DNA from: JBHEKP01 sp041859375
GTDB taxonomy: Bacteria > Hydrogenedentota > Hydrogenedentia > Hydrogenedentales > CAITNO01
DNA length: 5,777 bases
Direction: 5' to 3'
Assembly (NCBI GenBank): GCA_041859375.1
Contig: JBHEKP010000294.1
Span: forward strand, 1-5,777
Below are positions 5,704-5,777 of the stretch, one piece after another. Under the pieces are notes generated by a model that made no database searches, was not told where the DNA came from, and saw only the letters and a list, made by a program, of their open reading frames with translations. The position numbers and the translations under genes were made by a program. Each line of letters begins with the position of its first letter. Within the stretch, counting starts at the first letter, position 1.

Positions 5704-5777
5704 TTCCCGGACGGTTGCCAAGAGCCCGAAAACGCCCAAAAAGACCCCCCGGAATGCGAATACTATGAACACCCGCC

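Noticed and set aside
5765..5777. Possible divergent gene start (ATG AAC ACC CGC) on the plus strand at the right edge
   Set aside because: Only four codons are in the window and the GGAA upstream is poorly placed, so there is no basis for a call.

Overview
The window carries six protein-coding genes, all on the minus strand; one is cut by the left edge. Two compositional regimes are visible by eye. Positions from about 1800 to 5630 are very GC-rich. Positions from about 60 to 1790 are clearly more AT-rich. The host looks like a high-GC, free-living or environmental bacterium. The exported protein at 1923-2561 has a beta-rich repeat-like domain, a Glu-Gly linker and a Cys-containing C-terminal membrane tail. 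I associate this style with Candidatus Hydrogenedentota and relatives of the PVC group, but that assignment is inference from memory and weak.

Layout in the direction of transcription (right to left): (1) 4403-5629 encodes an archaeal-type phosphoglycerate mutase / proposed homoserine kinase of the alkaline phosphatase superfamily. A candidate sigma70 promoter and a terminator-like hairpin with eight Ts lie directly before its start codon. (2) 2698-4287 encodes (R)-citramalate synthase (CimA), 115 bases downstream and probably co-transcribed. Together the pair points to threonine/isoleucine metabolism: CimA opens the threonine-independent route to isoleucine, and its partner may phosphorylate homoserine on the way to threonine. 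(3) 1923-2561 is an exported small protein with its own promoter (perfect TATAAT) and a very strong intrinsic terminator at 1862-1904. (4) An AT-richer two-gene cassette follows: 857-1669 encodes TcmP (three-Cys-motif partner, methyltransferase-like) and 138-854 encodes the three-Cys-motif protein (DUF5131, phage Gp37/Gp68 family). The two are separated by only two bases and driven by a good promoter at 1691-1719. (5) The first 16 codons of a GC-rich gene with a signal-peptide-like start run off the left edge.

The most interesting part is the TcmP/DUF5131 cassette. The pairing is a recurrent one of unknown function, it has its own promoter, and its base composition differs from both flanks, which suggests horizontal acquisition. 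A short imperfect direct repeat lies near both composition boundaries, but no integrase, transposase, tRNA or CRISPR array is visible. No stretch longer than 300 bases lacks a gene.
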